Positions 16,286-24,140 of a stretch of 64,000 nucleotides of DNA are shown here, piece by piece. This stretch comes from Actinomycetes bacterium (GTDB lineage Bacteria > Actinomycetota > Actinomycetes > Propionibacteriales > Nocardioidaceae): NCBI GenBank assembly GCA_023396115.1, contig JAEWXC010000076.1, positions 1 to 64,000 on the forward strand, read 5' to 3'. The position numbers and the translations under genes were made by a program. Positions within the stretch are counted from its first letter, which is position 1. Each line of letters opens with the position of its first letter. Below the pieces are notes generated by a model. The model worked only from the letters and a program-made list of their open reading frames with translations. It was not told the origin of the DNA and did not search any database.

Positions 16286-16383
16286 GGCGCCACAGTGGCA
16301 GAGGTCGGGCGAGAGTGGGGTGCTGCTCCCGGTCGCGGGGTGCCGGTGGGACACAGGCGTGCCCGGCGGGCGATGATGGGCAG

Positions 16384-16635
16384 ATGAGCGCACCTGTGGA
16401 GGTCCCGATCACCGACGAGACGATCAGGCTGGGCCAGTTCCTCAAGCTGGCCAACCTGGCCGACACCGGCGCCGACGCCAAGGAGATGCTGGTGCGTGGT
16501 CTGGTGCAGGTCGACGGGGAGGTGGAGACGCGCCGCGGGCGCCAGCTCCGCCCCGGCGACGTGGTCACCGTGGGTGGGGCCGGCGCCCGCGTGGCGGCAC
16601 CGGGGACCGTCGTGGACGACGGCCTGCCCTGGTAG
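16384..16635 (+). CDS. S4-domain RNA-binding protein
   Basis: 83 residues, almost only an S4 fold: IRLGQFLKLANLADTGADAK, then VRGLVQVDGEVETRRGRQLRPGDVV. This matches the YaaA/RlbA/YbcJ group of small S4 proteins, presumed to bind structured RNA or the ribosome. ATG 16384 is leaderless-like, with GATGAT 6 bases before it. It is convergent with the FKBP gene with a 3-bp gap. The RNA target is unknown. Confidence 0.85.
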   Translation: MSAPVEVPITDETIRLGQFLKLANLADTGADAKEMLVRGLVQVDGEVETRRGRQLRPGDVVTVGGAGARVAAPGTVVDDGLPW

Positions 16636-16638
16636 GAC

Positions 16639-17007
16639 TCAGCGCACGCCGAGCAGGTCCACCACGAAGATCAGGGTCTCGCCGCCCTTGATGACGCCGC
16701 CGGCGCCACGGTCGCCGTAACCCAGGTGCGGCGGGATGACCAGCCGGCGGCGGCCGCCGACCTTCATGCCCTGCACGCCGGTGTCCCAGCCGGAGATGAC
16801 CTGGCCGATGCCCAGGCGGAACTGCAGCGGCTCGCCACGGTTGTACGAGGCGTCGAACTCCTCGCCGGTCGAGTGCGCCACGCCCACGTAGTGCACGGCC
16901 ACGGTCGAGCCGGCGGTGGCCTCGTCGCCGTCGCCGACCACCAAGTCGGTGATCTCGAGGTCGGTGGGGGCGTCACCCAGGTGCGGGTCGACGTCGGGCT
17001 TGCTCAT
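16639..17007 (-). CDS. FKBP-type peptidyl-prolyl cis-trans isomerase
   Basis: 122 residues with a complete FKBP domain: TVAVHYVGVAHSTGEEFDAS, PLQFRLGIGQVISGWDTGVQ (active-site VISGWD), KVGGRRRLVIPPHLGYGDRG and LIFVVDLL. It catalyses proline isomerisation during folding. With no signal peptide it is cytoplasmic. GGAAGGA precedes ATG 17007. It follows the CBS-domain gene on the same strand after 22 bp, so they are probably co-transcribed. Confidence 0.94.
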   Translation of the reverse strand: MSKPDVDPHLGDAPTDLEITDLVVGDGDEATAGSTVAVHYVGVAHSTGEEFDASYNRGEPLQFRLGIGQVISGWDTGVQGMKVGGRRRLVIPPHLGYGDRGAGGVIKGGETLIFVVDLLGVR

Positions 17008-17029
17008 GGTGGTCCTTCCGGGTGGTCGG

Positions 17030-17458
17030 TCAGGTCTGGTGGACGTAGGAGTCCAGCTGGTCACGCTCGAACTCGAGCTGCGACATCCGGCTCTTCACCA
17101 CGTCACCGATGCTGATGATGCCAGCCAGGTCCCCGTCCTCCAGCACCGGCAGGTGCCGGATCCGGGCCTCGGTCATCGTCTCCATCACCGACTCGATGAG
17201 ATCGGTCCCGGTGCAGGTGTGCAGGTCGGTGACCATCAGGTCCGAGACCGGGCGACCCAGCAGGTCGGCGTCGCGGCCCAGGTGTCGGACCACGTCGCGC
17301 TCGCTGACGATCCCCACGACCGTGCCGCCGTCCACGACCACCAGGGCGCCGATGTTGTGCTCGGCCAGCAGCGCCACCAGCTCGGCGACCGTGGCGCCCG
17401 GCGGCACGGTGACCACGTCGGGGGAGTCCTTGGCACTGACCACGTCGTTGATGCGCAC
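17030..17458 (-). CDS. CBS-domain pair protein
   Basis: 142 residues composed of two CBS motifs (about 5-60 and 72-130), with SERDVVRHLG and IISIGDVVKSRM as the conserved ends. Such stand-alone CBS pairs form dimeric Bateman modules that bind adenosine nucleotides and act as energy or stress sensors; no effector domain is fused here. Start GTG 17458 has AGGAGG. A -10-like TACCGT on the minus strand (17492-17497) would give a leader of about 27 nt. First gene of a likely CBS-FKBP operon. Confidence 0.9.
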   Translation of the reverse strand: MRINDVVSAKDSPDVVTVPPGATVAELVALLAEHNIGALVVVDGGTVVGIVSERDVVRHLGRDADLLGRPVSDLMVTDLHTCTGTDLIESVMETMTEARIRHLPVLEDGDLAGIISIGDVVKSRMSQLEFERDQLDSYVHQT

Positions 17459-17491
17459 GGCTGCCTCCTGGAGGGTCGGACCTGGCGCTCC

Positions 17492-17497
17492 ACGGTA
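17492..17497 (-). promoter_or_regulatory. -10 box TACCGT of the CBS-FKBP operon
   Basis: TACCGT on the minus strand, placed for a short leader containing AGGAGG. Confidence 0.4.
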
Positions 17498-17537
17498 GCC
17501 GGGGCGGCGCGTGCGGGGAAGGGCCGCAGGAGCGGGG

Positions 17538-18407
17538 TCAGCCCTGGGGGCGCCGCGAGCGCAGGTCGTGCACCCGGCCGCCCGAGGGCGGCGGGGAGTC
17601 CGGGTCGTCCTCGTCGTGCGGGAGACCGCCGAGGAAGGCCAGCGCCGCGTCGTGCAGGTGCCCGTTGGAGGCCAGCGCGTTGCCGCCCCAGGGCCCGGGC
17701 TGGTCGGCCATCGAGGTGAACCGGCCCCCGGCCTCGCGCACGATCACGTCGAGCGCGGCCATGTCGTAGGTCTCCAGCTCGGGCTCGGCGGCCAGGTCGA
17801 CGGTGCCCTCGGCGACCATCATGTAGGACCAGAAGTCGCCGTAGGCCCGGGTGCGCCAGCACCGCCGCTGCAGGGCCAGGAAGTCCTCCAGCCGGCCGCG
17901 GTCCTCCCAGCCGGTCAGCGAGGAGTAGGACAGGGAGGCGTCCTCGAGCCGGCGCACGTCGGAGACGCGGCACTCGGTGGCCTTGAGCAGCGAGCGACCG
18001 GTCCACGCCCCGCCGCCGGCCGAGGCCCACCAGCGGCGCTGCAGCGCCGGGGCGGAGACCACCCCGACCACGACCTCGCCGTCGACCACGAGCGCGATCA
18101 GGGTCGCCCAGACCGGCACGCCGCGGACGAAGTTCTTGGTGCCGTCGATCGGGTCGATGATCCACTGGCGCTGGGAGTGGCCGGTGGCGCCCTGCTCCTC
18201 GCCGAGCACCGCGTCGCGGGAGCGGACCCGGGCCAGGGTGCGCCGGATCGCCTCCTCCACGCCCCGGTCGGCGTCGGTGACTGGGGTCAGGTCGGGCTTG
18301 CTCATCACGTGCAGGTCGAGCGCCTTGAAGCGCGACATGGACAGCGAGTCGGCGTCGTCGGCCAGGACGTGCGCCAGACGCAGGTCGTCGGTCCAGTCAG
18401 CAGGCAT
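17538..18407 (-). CDS. hisN: histidinol-phosphatase, inositol monophosphatase family
   Basis: 289 residues of the IMPase fold with both metal-binding motifs: DPIDGTKNFVRG (first site, after GEEQG) and ETYDMAALDVIVREAGGRF (second site). In actinobacteria this subgroup is HisN, removing phosphate from L-histidinol phosphate in histidine synthesis. The position after aroA-rsgA is the conserved actinobacterial one. A Pro/Ser-rich tail of about 30 residues extends the C-terminus. The start ATG has TAGGCT 7 bases upstream and no Shine-Dalgarno, so it likely also has its own leaderless transcript besides read-through from rsgA. Confidence 0.92.
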   Translation of the reverse strand: MPADWTDDLRLAHVLADDADSLSMSRFKALDLHVMSKPDLTPVTDADRGVEEAIRRTLARVRSRDAVLGEEQGATGHSQRQWIIDPIDGTKNFVRGVPVWATLIALVVDGEVVVGVVSAPALQRRWWASAGGGAWTGRSLLKATECRVSDVRRLEDASLSYSSLTGWEDRGRLEDFLALQRRCWRTRAYGDFWSYMMVAEGTVDLAAEPELETYDMAALDVIVREAGGRFTSMADQPGPWGGNALASNGHLHDAALAFLGGLPHDEDDPDSPPPSGGRVHDLRSRRPQG

Positions 18408-18414
18408 GGGCCCC

Positions 18415-18420
18415 AGCCTA
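18415..18420 (-). promoter_or_regulatory. -10 TAGGCT, leaderless hisN
   Basis: TAGGCT on the minus strand, 7 bases before ATG 18407, inside the rsgA-hisN gap. Confidence 0.55.
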
Positions 18421-18434
18421 GTGCCCGGCCCGGG

Positions 18435-19445
18435 TCAGTCGCGGTCGGAACCCTCGCGGGCGGCCAGCAGCCGGCGGAACGAGGTGACCCGGTCCGGGTC
18501 CAGCTCCTCGGCCGCCACCGCCTCGTCCAGGCCGCACTCGGGTTCGGCCTCGCCGTGGGTGCAGCCACGCGGGCAGTCGACCACGGCGTCGAGCAGGTCG
18601 GGGAAGGCGCCGATCAGGTCGCCCGGCTCGACGTGGGCCAGCCCGAAGGACCGGATGCCCGGGGTGTCCACGATCCATCCCTCGCCGCGACCGTCGGGTC
18701 CGGGCAGTTCGAGCATGTACGCCGAGGTGGAGGTGTGCCGGCCGCGACCGGTGACGGCGTTGACCCGCCCGACCTCCCGGTCCGCGTCCGGGACCAGGGC
18801 GTTGACCAGCGTGGACTTGCCCACGCCGCTGTGCCCGACCAGGACGCTGGTGCGCCCCAGCAGGTGCTCGCGGACCGGGCCGGGGTCGGCACCGCGCTGG
18901 GTGACCACCCACGGGACCCCCAGCGAGCGGTAGGTCGACAGCAGCGTCTCGGGGTCGGCCAGGTCGGCCTTGGTCAGCACCAGCAGCGGGTCCATGCCGG
19001 CGTCGTAGGCGGCCACCAGGGCCCGGTCGATGAGCCGGGGCCGCGGTTCGGGGTCGGCCAGCGCGGTCACCACCACGAGCTGGTCGACGTTGGAGACGAT
19101 CACCCGCTCCACCGGGTCGTCGTCGTCGGCGGTGCGGCGCAGCACGGTGGACCGGTCCACGACCTCGACGATCCGGGCCAGCGAGCCGTCGTCGCCCGAC
19201 ACGTCACCCACGACCCTCACCCGGTCGCCCACCACGACACCCTTGCGCCCGAGCGGGCGCGACTTCATCGCCATCACGGTGCGCCCGTCCAGGAGCAGCG
19301 TGAACCGGCCCCGGTCCACGGTCACCACCACGGCCTCGACGGCGTCGTCGTAGCTGGGCCGGTCCTTGGTCCGGGGCCGGGTCCGCCGACGCGGGCGCTC
19401 GTAGTGCTCGTGGTCGGTCTCGTCGTAGCGCTGACGCGGGCTCAC
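18435..19445 (-). CDS. rsgA: ribosome small-subunit-dependent GTPase A
   Basis: 336 residues. An N-terminal OB-fold is followed by a circularly permuted GTPase: TKADL (G4), GHSGVGKST (G1), TSTSAYM (G2 region) and DTPG (G3), then the zinc-finger region with CPRGCTHGEAEPECG. RsgA acts in late 30S maturation and releases RbfA; it hydrolyses GTP only on the ribosome. A basic N-terminal tail (RPRRRTRPRTKDR) may bind rRNA. GTG 19445 follows the aroA stop by 16 bp with GAGGG between, so it is translated from the aroA message. Confidence 0.94.
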   Translation of the reverse strand: MSPRQRYDETDHEHYERPRRRTRPRTKDRPSYDDAVEAVVVTVDRGRFTLLLDGRTVMAMKSRPLGRKGVVVGDRVRVVGDVSGDDGSLARIVEVVDRSTVLRRTADDDDPVERVIVSNVDQLVVVTALADPEPRPRLIDRALVAAYDAGMDPLLVLTKADLADPETLLSTYRSLGVPWVVTQRGADPGPVREHLLGRTSVLVGHSGVGKSTLVNALVPDADREVGRVNAVTGRGRHTSTSAYMLELPGPDGRGEGWIVDTPGIRSFGLAHVEPGDLIGAFPDLLDAVVDCPRGCTHGEAEPECGLDEAVAAEELDPDRVTSFRRLLAAREGSDRD

Positions 19446-19461
19446 CGGCGCCCTCGCCCGG

Positions 19462-20754
19462 TCACCGCTGCCACAACCCGGACCAGAACCCGGCGAAGTC
19501 GGGGAACGTCTTGGACGTGGTGGCCACGTCGCGGACCAGCACGTCGTCGACCGCTGCTCCCAGGATCACCCCGGCGTGCGCCATCCGGTGGTCGGCGTAG
19601 GTGCGGAACTCGGCGCCGTGCAGCGGTGCCGGGGTGATCGAGAGCCCGTCGGGCCGCTCGGTCACGTCGGCACCGAGCCGACCCAGCTCGGTGGCCAGCG
19701 CCGCCAGCCGGTCGGTCTCGTGGTCGCGGATGTGTGCGACCCCGCGCAGGTGGCTGGGGCCCTCGGCCAGGGCGCACAGGGCCGCCACCGCCGGGGTCAG
19801 CTCGCCCACGTCGTGCAGGTCCAGGTCCACGCCCACCAGCCGGTCCGGGCCGGTGACCCGCAGTCCCTCGGGCTCGTGCGTGACGGTGCAGCCCATCAGG
19901 GTGAGGATCTCGCGCAGGGCGTCGCCGGCCTGGGTGGTGCTCCGGGGCCAGTGCCGGACCAGCACGGTGCCGCCGGTGACCGCGGCGAGTGCCACGAACG
20001 GGGCGGCGTTCGACAGGTCCGGCTCGACCGTGTGGTCGACCGCGCGGACCGGGCCGGGGGCGACCCGCCACCGGTTGGCCTGCTCGGCGTCGACCTCGAC
20101 ACCGTGCCGGCGCAGCACCTCGACGGTCATGTCCAGGTGCGGCTGGCTCGGCACCGGCTTGCCCTCGTGGATGACCTCGACGCCCTGCTCGTACCGGGCC
20201 CCGGCGAGCAGCAGCGCCGAGATGAACTGCGAGGACCGGGAGGCGTCGACCACGACCCGGCCGCCGCGGACGCTGCCGGTGCCGTGCACGGTGAACGGCA
20301 GCGCCCCGCGGCCGTCGTCGGCGATGTCGATGCCCAGGGTGCCCAGGGCCCGCAGCACCTCGCCGACGGGGCGGGTGCGCATGTGCTCGTCGCCGTCGAA
20401 GGCGACCGGGCCGCGGGCCAGCCCGGCCACCGGCGGGACGAAGCGCATCACGGTGCCGGCGAGCCCGCAGTCGACCTGCGCCGGCCCGCTCAGGTCACCG
20501 GGGGTGATCGCCCAGTCGGGGGTCGAGGTGTCCACCACGGCCCCCAGTGCGGTGAGCGCGGAGGCCATCAGCAGCGTGTCGCGCGAGCGCAGCGCACGGT
20601 GCACGGTGCTGGGTCCGTCGGCGATCGCGCCCAGCAGCAGTGCCCGGTTGGTCAGCGACTTCGAGCCCGGCAGGTCCACGACGAGGTCGACCGGTCCCCG
20701 GGCGCGCGGCGCCGGCCAGGGATCGGCGACGGTGGTCTCGGTGGTGGTCGGCAT
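19462..20754 (-). CDS. aroA: 3-phosphoshikimate 1-carboxyvinyltransferase (EPSP synthase)
   Basis: 430 residues with the two-domain EPSPS fold: LPGSKSLTNRALLLGAIADG (phosphate-binding), the catalytic-loop region GLAGTVMRFVPPVAGLA, and DHRMAHAGVILGAA near the C-terminus. It condenses shikimate-3-phosphate with phosphoenolpyruvate in the shikimate pathway. The active-site loop (GTVMRF) is of the actinobacterial type. First gene of aroA-rsgA-(hisN). ATG 20754 has TAGGCT 6 bases upstream and no Shine-Dalgarno: leaderless. Confidence 0.96.
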   Translation of the reverse strand: MPTTTETTVADPWPAPRARGPVDLVVDLPGSKSLTNRALLLGAIADGPSTVHRALRSRDTLLMASALTALGAVVDTSTPDWAITPGDLSGPAQVDCGLAGTVMRFVPPVAGLARGPVAFDGDEHMRTRPVGEVLRALGTLGIDIADDGRGALPFTVHGTGSVRGGRVVVDASRSSQFISALLLAGARYEQGVEVIHEGKPVPSQPHLDMTVEVLRRHGVEVDAEQANRWRVAPGPVRAVDHTVEPDLSNAAPFVALAAVTGGTVLVRHWPRSTTQAGDALREILTLMGCTVTHEPEGLRVTGPDRLVGVDLDLHDVGELTPAVAALCALAEGPSHLRGVAHIRDHETDRLAALATELGRLGADVTERPDGLSITPAPLHGAEFRTYADHRMAHAGVILGAAVDDVLVRDVATTSKTFPDFAGFWSGLWQR

Positions 20755-20760
20755 GACCCG

Positions 20761-20766
20761 AGCCTA
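20761..20766 (-). promoter_or_regulatory. -10 TAGGCT, leaderless aroA
   Basis: TAGGCT on the minus strand, 6 bases before ATG 20754. Confidence 0.55.
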
Positions 20767-20800
20767 TCGAGGGCGGCGGGCGGGGTGGCCGGTCAGGCTC

Positions 20801-22465
20801 TCAGCGGACCGCGCCCAGGGCCAGGGTGGTGGTGTTGTTCGTGGCGTCGGGGTCGGTGACCGCGTCGCTGGTCACCTCGAAGCGGATCTGGGAGTCGACG
20901 CCGAGCAGGGTCAGCCGGACCGAGCCCGGACCGGTCAGCTGGCACACCACCGCAGCCTGGGCCGGTGAGCACCGGGTGTCGGAGGTGATCAGCACGCTCA
21001 CCCCGGTGCCGGAGATCCGCAGCGTCGCGGGCAGGCCGTCGGGGATCCCCAGGACGTGGGCCTCGACGCCGAGCGAACTCAGCCGGTCGACCCGGACCGA
21101 CAGGTCGGCGACCGGCAGGGCCGGGGTCGGCTCCGGCGTGGTCGGTTCGGCGCTGGTCGGATCGGACGTGGGCGGCTGCGAGGTGACCGGGTCAGTGGGC
21201 TCGGCGGTCGCCGTCGGGCCCCACGTCGGGGAGGTCGTCGGCTCCTCGGTGGGCTGAGTGGGCTCGGCCGTCTGGGTCGGCTGGGTGGGCCCGGTCGTCG
21301 GGTCGCTGGTCGGGGCGCTCGTGGGGAACGTGGTCGGCACCGCGGTGGGGAAGGTGGTCACGACCGTCGGCACCCCGGTCGGGGTCGTGGGCGTGGGACC
21401 GGTGCTGTCCGGGGTGCCCGTGCCCGTGGGGCGGTCGCCCGCGCCGGTCAGCGGACCCGCGGTGCCGGTCGGGGCGCTGAGCGCAGCCCGCGGCGCCTCA
21501 CTGCCCGGCGGTCTCGGGTCGGCCCCGCCGAGCACCAGCGCACCGGTGACCACGGTGACCGCGGCGATGCCCGCCACCGACGCGGCGGCCGCCGCCGCGG
21601 TGTTGCCGAGGACCAAGTCCCGCACCCGGTCGACCGTCACACCGAGCCAGCCCGGGGCACTCAACGCGCCCAGGGCCCCGGTGGTGCCCAGGTAGGCGGT
21701 GCCGGCGACGGCCCCCAGCAGCAGCGGCGCCAGGATGGCGCGCAACTCCGAGTTCACCTCGACCAGCTCCAGGTACACCCCGGTGCAGGGGCGGCAGCCC
21801 TCCAGGTGGTGCTCCACCTTCGCGACGTCGCGCCGGGAGAGCGCGTGTCGGACGTAGCCGCCCAGCTGGGAGTGGGTCCACCGGCACGCGTCGTCCTCGA
21901 GCTCGGCGGCGTGCTGGGTCAGGAACGCCTGGCGCAGGCCCTCCCGGGCCCGGTAGGCCAGGGCCGCGACCGAGTTGGGGGTCATCCCGAGCAGCGGCGC
22001 GATCTCGGCGGGCTTCTGACCCTCCACCTCGGTGTGCCACAGCACCGCCTGCCAGCGTTCGGGCAGTGAGGCGAAGGCGCGGGCCGCGGCCTGGGACTCG
22101 AACCCCTCCACCGCTGTGTCGCGGAACGGGACACCGGGGTCGAACGGGGTCAGGTCGTCGGTCGGACGCACCCGCGAGGTGGCCCGGATCCGGTCCACGT
22201 GCAGCCGTCGGACCGCGGTCAGCAGGTAGGCGCGGAACGCCACGTCGGGGCCGCCGCCGCGCTGCAGCACCGTCAGGACCTTGGCGAACGCCTCCGCCAC
22301 CAGGTCGTCGGCGTCCGACGGGGTGACCAGCTGCCGGGCCAGGCGCCGGGCCGCGTCCACGTGCCGCTCGTAGAGGGTGCCGTACGCAGCCCCGTCACCA
22401 CCCCGGACGGCGGCGATCAGCTCGGCGTCGCCGGGGTCCTCCAGGAGCGGCAGGGTGGTCGACAC
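20801..22465 (-). CDS. ECF-type sigma factor fused to ZAS motif, membrane helix and Pro/Thr-rich tail
   Basis: 554 residues, about three times an ordinary ECF sigma. Sigma region 2 lies at about 20-95 (YGTLYERHVDAARRLARQL, DADDLVAEAFAKVL) and region 4 at 125-180 (LPERWQAVLWHTEVEGQKPA). Then comes a zinc-finger motif, His220-x3-Cys224-x2-Cys227, like the ZAS motif of anti-sigma factors. A hydrophobic helix at about 290-313 is followed by a Thr/Pro/Ser-rich stretch (315-450) and a C-terminal domain of about 100 residues. This layout fits ECF sigmas with long C-terminal extensions (ECF53-like). The tail would lie outside the cell, making the protein its own tethered sensor. The inducing signal is unknown. 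It is divergent from the GGDEF-like gene. Confidence 0.82.
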   Translation of the reverse strand: MSTTLPLLEDPGDAELIAAVRGGDGAAYGTLYERHVDAARRLARQLVTPSDADDLVAEAFAKVLTVLQRGGGPDVAFRAYLLTAVRRLHVDRIRATSRVRPTDDLTPFDPGVPFRDTAVEGFESQAAARAFASLPERWQAVLWHTEVEGQKPAEIAPLLGMTPNSVAALAYRAREGLRQAFLTQHAAELEDDACRWTHSQLGGYVRHALSRRDVAKVEHHLEGCRPCTGVYLELVEVNSELRAILAPLLLGAVAGTAYLGTTGALGALSAPGWLGVTVDRVRDLVLGNTAAAAAASVAGIAAVTVVTGALVLGGADPRPPGSEAPRAALSAPTGTAGPLTGAGDRPTGTGTPDSTGPTPTTPTGVPTVVTTFPTAVPTTFPTSAPTSDPTTGPTQPTQTAEPTQPTEEPTTSPTWGPTATAEPTDPVTSQPPTSDPTSAEPTTPEPTPALPVADLSVRVDRLSSLGVEAHVLGIPDGLPATLRISGTGVSVLITSDTRCSPAQAAVVCQLTGPGSVRLTLLGVDSQIRFEVTSDAVTDPDATNNTTTLALGAVR

Positions 22466-22637
22466 GTCTGTTCAACGCGCCTGCGGGGAAAACATGACGC
22501 CAGTCTAGGGCGCTGCTCGCGGAGGCCGCCGGAAAAAGCTGCACCGAACCGCGTCATGGGGTGGGCAGCGGCCCGTTCCTCCTCCGACCGTGCCGGGACC
22601 GGGGGGACCCGATCGGGGGAAACAAGGGGGGTGTGAG

Positions 22638-23351
22638 GTGGGACTTTTCGCGACGCGACGACGCGGGGGCTCCACCGCCGCTCCCGGAGCCAGCGCTGAT
22701 CCTGTCGGGGGGCAGGAGGTGCCCGACCACTTCGTGGCGGTCGCCGAGGCGCTGACTTCGGGAGCGAACACCCTCACCGCGTGCGAGGAGGCGGGTCGGG
22801 TGCTGGCGGGGGCCGGCACCGATCTCGCCCAGGCCCTGGACGACCTGCGTCTGGTGCACCGGTCCGTGCGGGGAGCGGACCCGGGGTTCGAGGACGTGCG
22901 GGCGTTGTCGATGGCCTGGAGCGAGACCACCCTGGCCCACCTCCAGCACGTCTCCTGCGAGGACCCGTTGACCGGGCTCGCCACCCGGGCCCACCTGCGC
23001 AGCCGGATGGCGGAGCTCTACGCCCGCGACACCCGCGCCGGCGACCTGCACGCCCTGGTGGTCGTCGAGGCCCCGGTCAGCTCGGCGGGCCACCCGCTCG
23101 GGGACGACATCGGCCTGGCCGGACTGGCCGACACCGTGCGCACCGTCTTTGCGGGCGGCGACCCGGTCGGACGGCTCGGTCAGCGTCGGGTCGTGGTGCT
23201 CGCCGCCCGGGACGACCGGCTGGGCCCCCGGGTCGGGCTGCTGCGCCGGCTGGCCGGGTCCGACCACGCCGGCACCCGGGTCTGGGTCGAGGGCCTGGCA
23301 CCGGGGCTGGGCGGGTCCACGGTGCTGCTCGACGAGCTCGCCCGGACCTGA
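22638..23351 (+). CDS. degenerate GGDEF-like protein
   Basis: 237 residues, soluble. The C-terminal half begins DPLTGLATRAHLRSRMAEL, the typical opening of a GGDEF domain, and has the right strand pattern after it. Where GG(D/E)EF should be there is VGRLGQRRVVVLAA, so diguanylate cyclase activity is unlikely; it may be a sensor or pseudo-enzyme. The N-terminal half (60-110) is helical. GTG 22638 is chosen for the GGGGGG run upstream. It diverges from the membrane-tethered sigma factor gene (172 bp apart), so they may share control. Confidence 0.65.
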   Translation: MGLFATRRRGGSTAAPGASADPVGGQEVPDHFVAVAEALTSGANTLTACEEAGRVLAGAGTDLAQALDDLRLVHRSVRGADPGFEDVRALSMAWSETTLAHLQHVSCEDPLTGLATRAHLRSRMAELYARDTRAGDLHALVVVEAPVSSAGHPLGDDIGLAGLADTVRTVFAGGDPVGRLGQRRVVVLAARDDRLGPRVGLLRRLAGSDHAGTRVWVEGLAPGLGGSTVLLDELART

Positions 23352-23374
23352 GCCCCGCCGGGGGTGGGGCTGCC

Positions 23375-23380
23375 TAGGCT
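23375..23380 (+). promoter_or_regulatory. -10 TAGGCT, leaderless SRAP gene
   Basis: TAGGCT, 7 bases before ATG 23388, with no Shine-Dalgarno. Confidence 0.55.
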
Positions 23381-23387
23381 GACCCGC

Positions 23388-24140
23388 ATGTGTGGTCGCT
23401 ACGCCTCCAGCCGCCGTCCCGAGGACCTGGCCGAGGAGTTCGAGGTCGTGGAGTCCCGGATCGGGGCCCCGCTGGAGGCCGACTACAACGTTGCGCCCAC
23501 CAAGGAGATCTACGCGGTCCTCGAACGCCCCCCGACGAAGGCCTCGCCCGAACCGCCCGAGCGTCAGCTGCGGGTGCTGACCTGGGGGCTGGTGCCGTCC
23601 TGGGCGAAGGACCCCTCGATCGGCAGCCGGATGATCAACGCACGGATGGAGACCGTGGCCCAGAAGCCCGCCTACCGCAAGGCGTTCGCCGCCCGCCGCT
23701 GCCTGCTGCCGGCGGACGGCTACTTCGAGTGGTACCCCACCGAGCAGCTGACCGCCGCCGGCAAGCCCCGCAAGCAGCCCTTCTTCATCCGTCCGGCCGA
23801 CGGGGGCGTGCTGGCGATGGCCGGGTTGTACGAGATCTGGCGCGACCCGGCGCGGGCCGCCGACGACCCCGAGCGGTTCCGGTGGACCGCCACGGTGATC
23901 ACCACCGAGGCCGAGGACTCGGTGGGTCACATCCACGACCGGATGCCGTTGATGGTCGAGCGGGACCGGTGGGGCGAGTGGCTCGACCCGCGCACCAGTG
24001 ACCAGGGCGACCTGCTGGACCTGCTGGTCCCTGCCGCACCGGGGCGGCTCGAGGCGTTCCCCGTGTCGGCCGCGGTCGGCAACGTGCGCAACAACGGCCC
24101 CGAACTGGTGGAGCCGCTGCCCGCGGAGGGGGAGGAGTGA
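23388..24140 (+). CDS. SRAP (HMCES/YedK) abasic-site DNA-protein crosslink protein
   Basis: 250 residues of the SRAP domain. The N-terminus is MCGRYASS, so Cys2 becomes the catalytic terminal residue after Met removal. Other motifs are YNVAPT, LTWGLVPSWAKD (with SRMINARMET), LLPADGYFEWY (catalytic Glu) and IHDRMPLMV (His). The protein links covalently to abasic sites in single-stranded DNA, shielding them. ATG 23388 is certain because Cys2 must follow Met. Its stop overlaps the next gene's GTG (GTGA), so they are translationally coupled. Confidence 0.95.
   Translation: MCGRYASSRRPEDLAEEFEVVESRIGAPLEADYNVAPTKEIYAVLERPPTKASPEPPERQLRVLTWGLVPSWAKDPSIGSRMINARMETVAQKPAYRKAFAARRCLLPADGYFEWYPTEQLTAAGKPRKQPFFIRPADGGVLAMAGLYEIWRDPARAADDPERFRWTATVITTEAEDSVGHIHDRMPLMVERDRWGEWLDPRTSDQGDLLDLLVPAAPGRLEAFPVSAAVGNVRNNGPELVEPLPAEGEE

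Noticed and set aside
22554..23936. 460-codon minus-strand frame opposite the GGDEF-like and SRAP genes
   Set aside because: It is antisense to two well-supported genes, has His/Gly/Arg-rich low-complexity content and no ribosome site.
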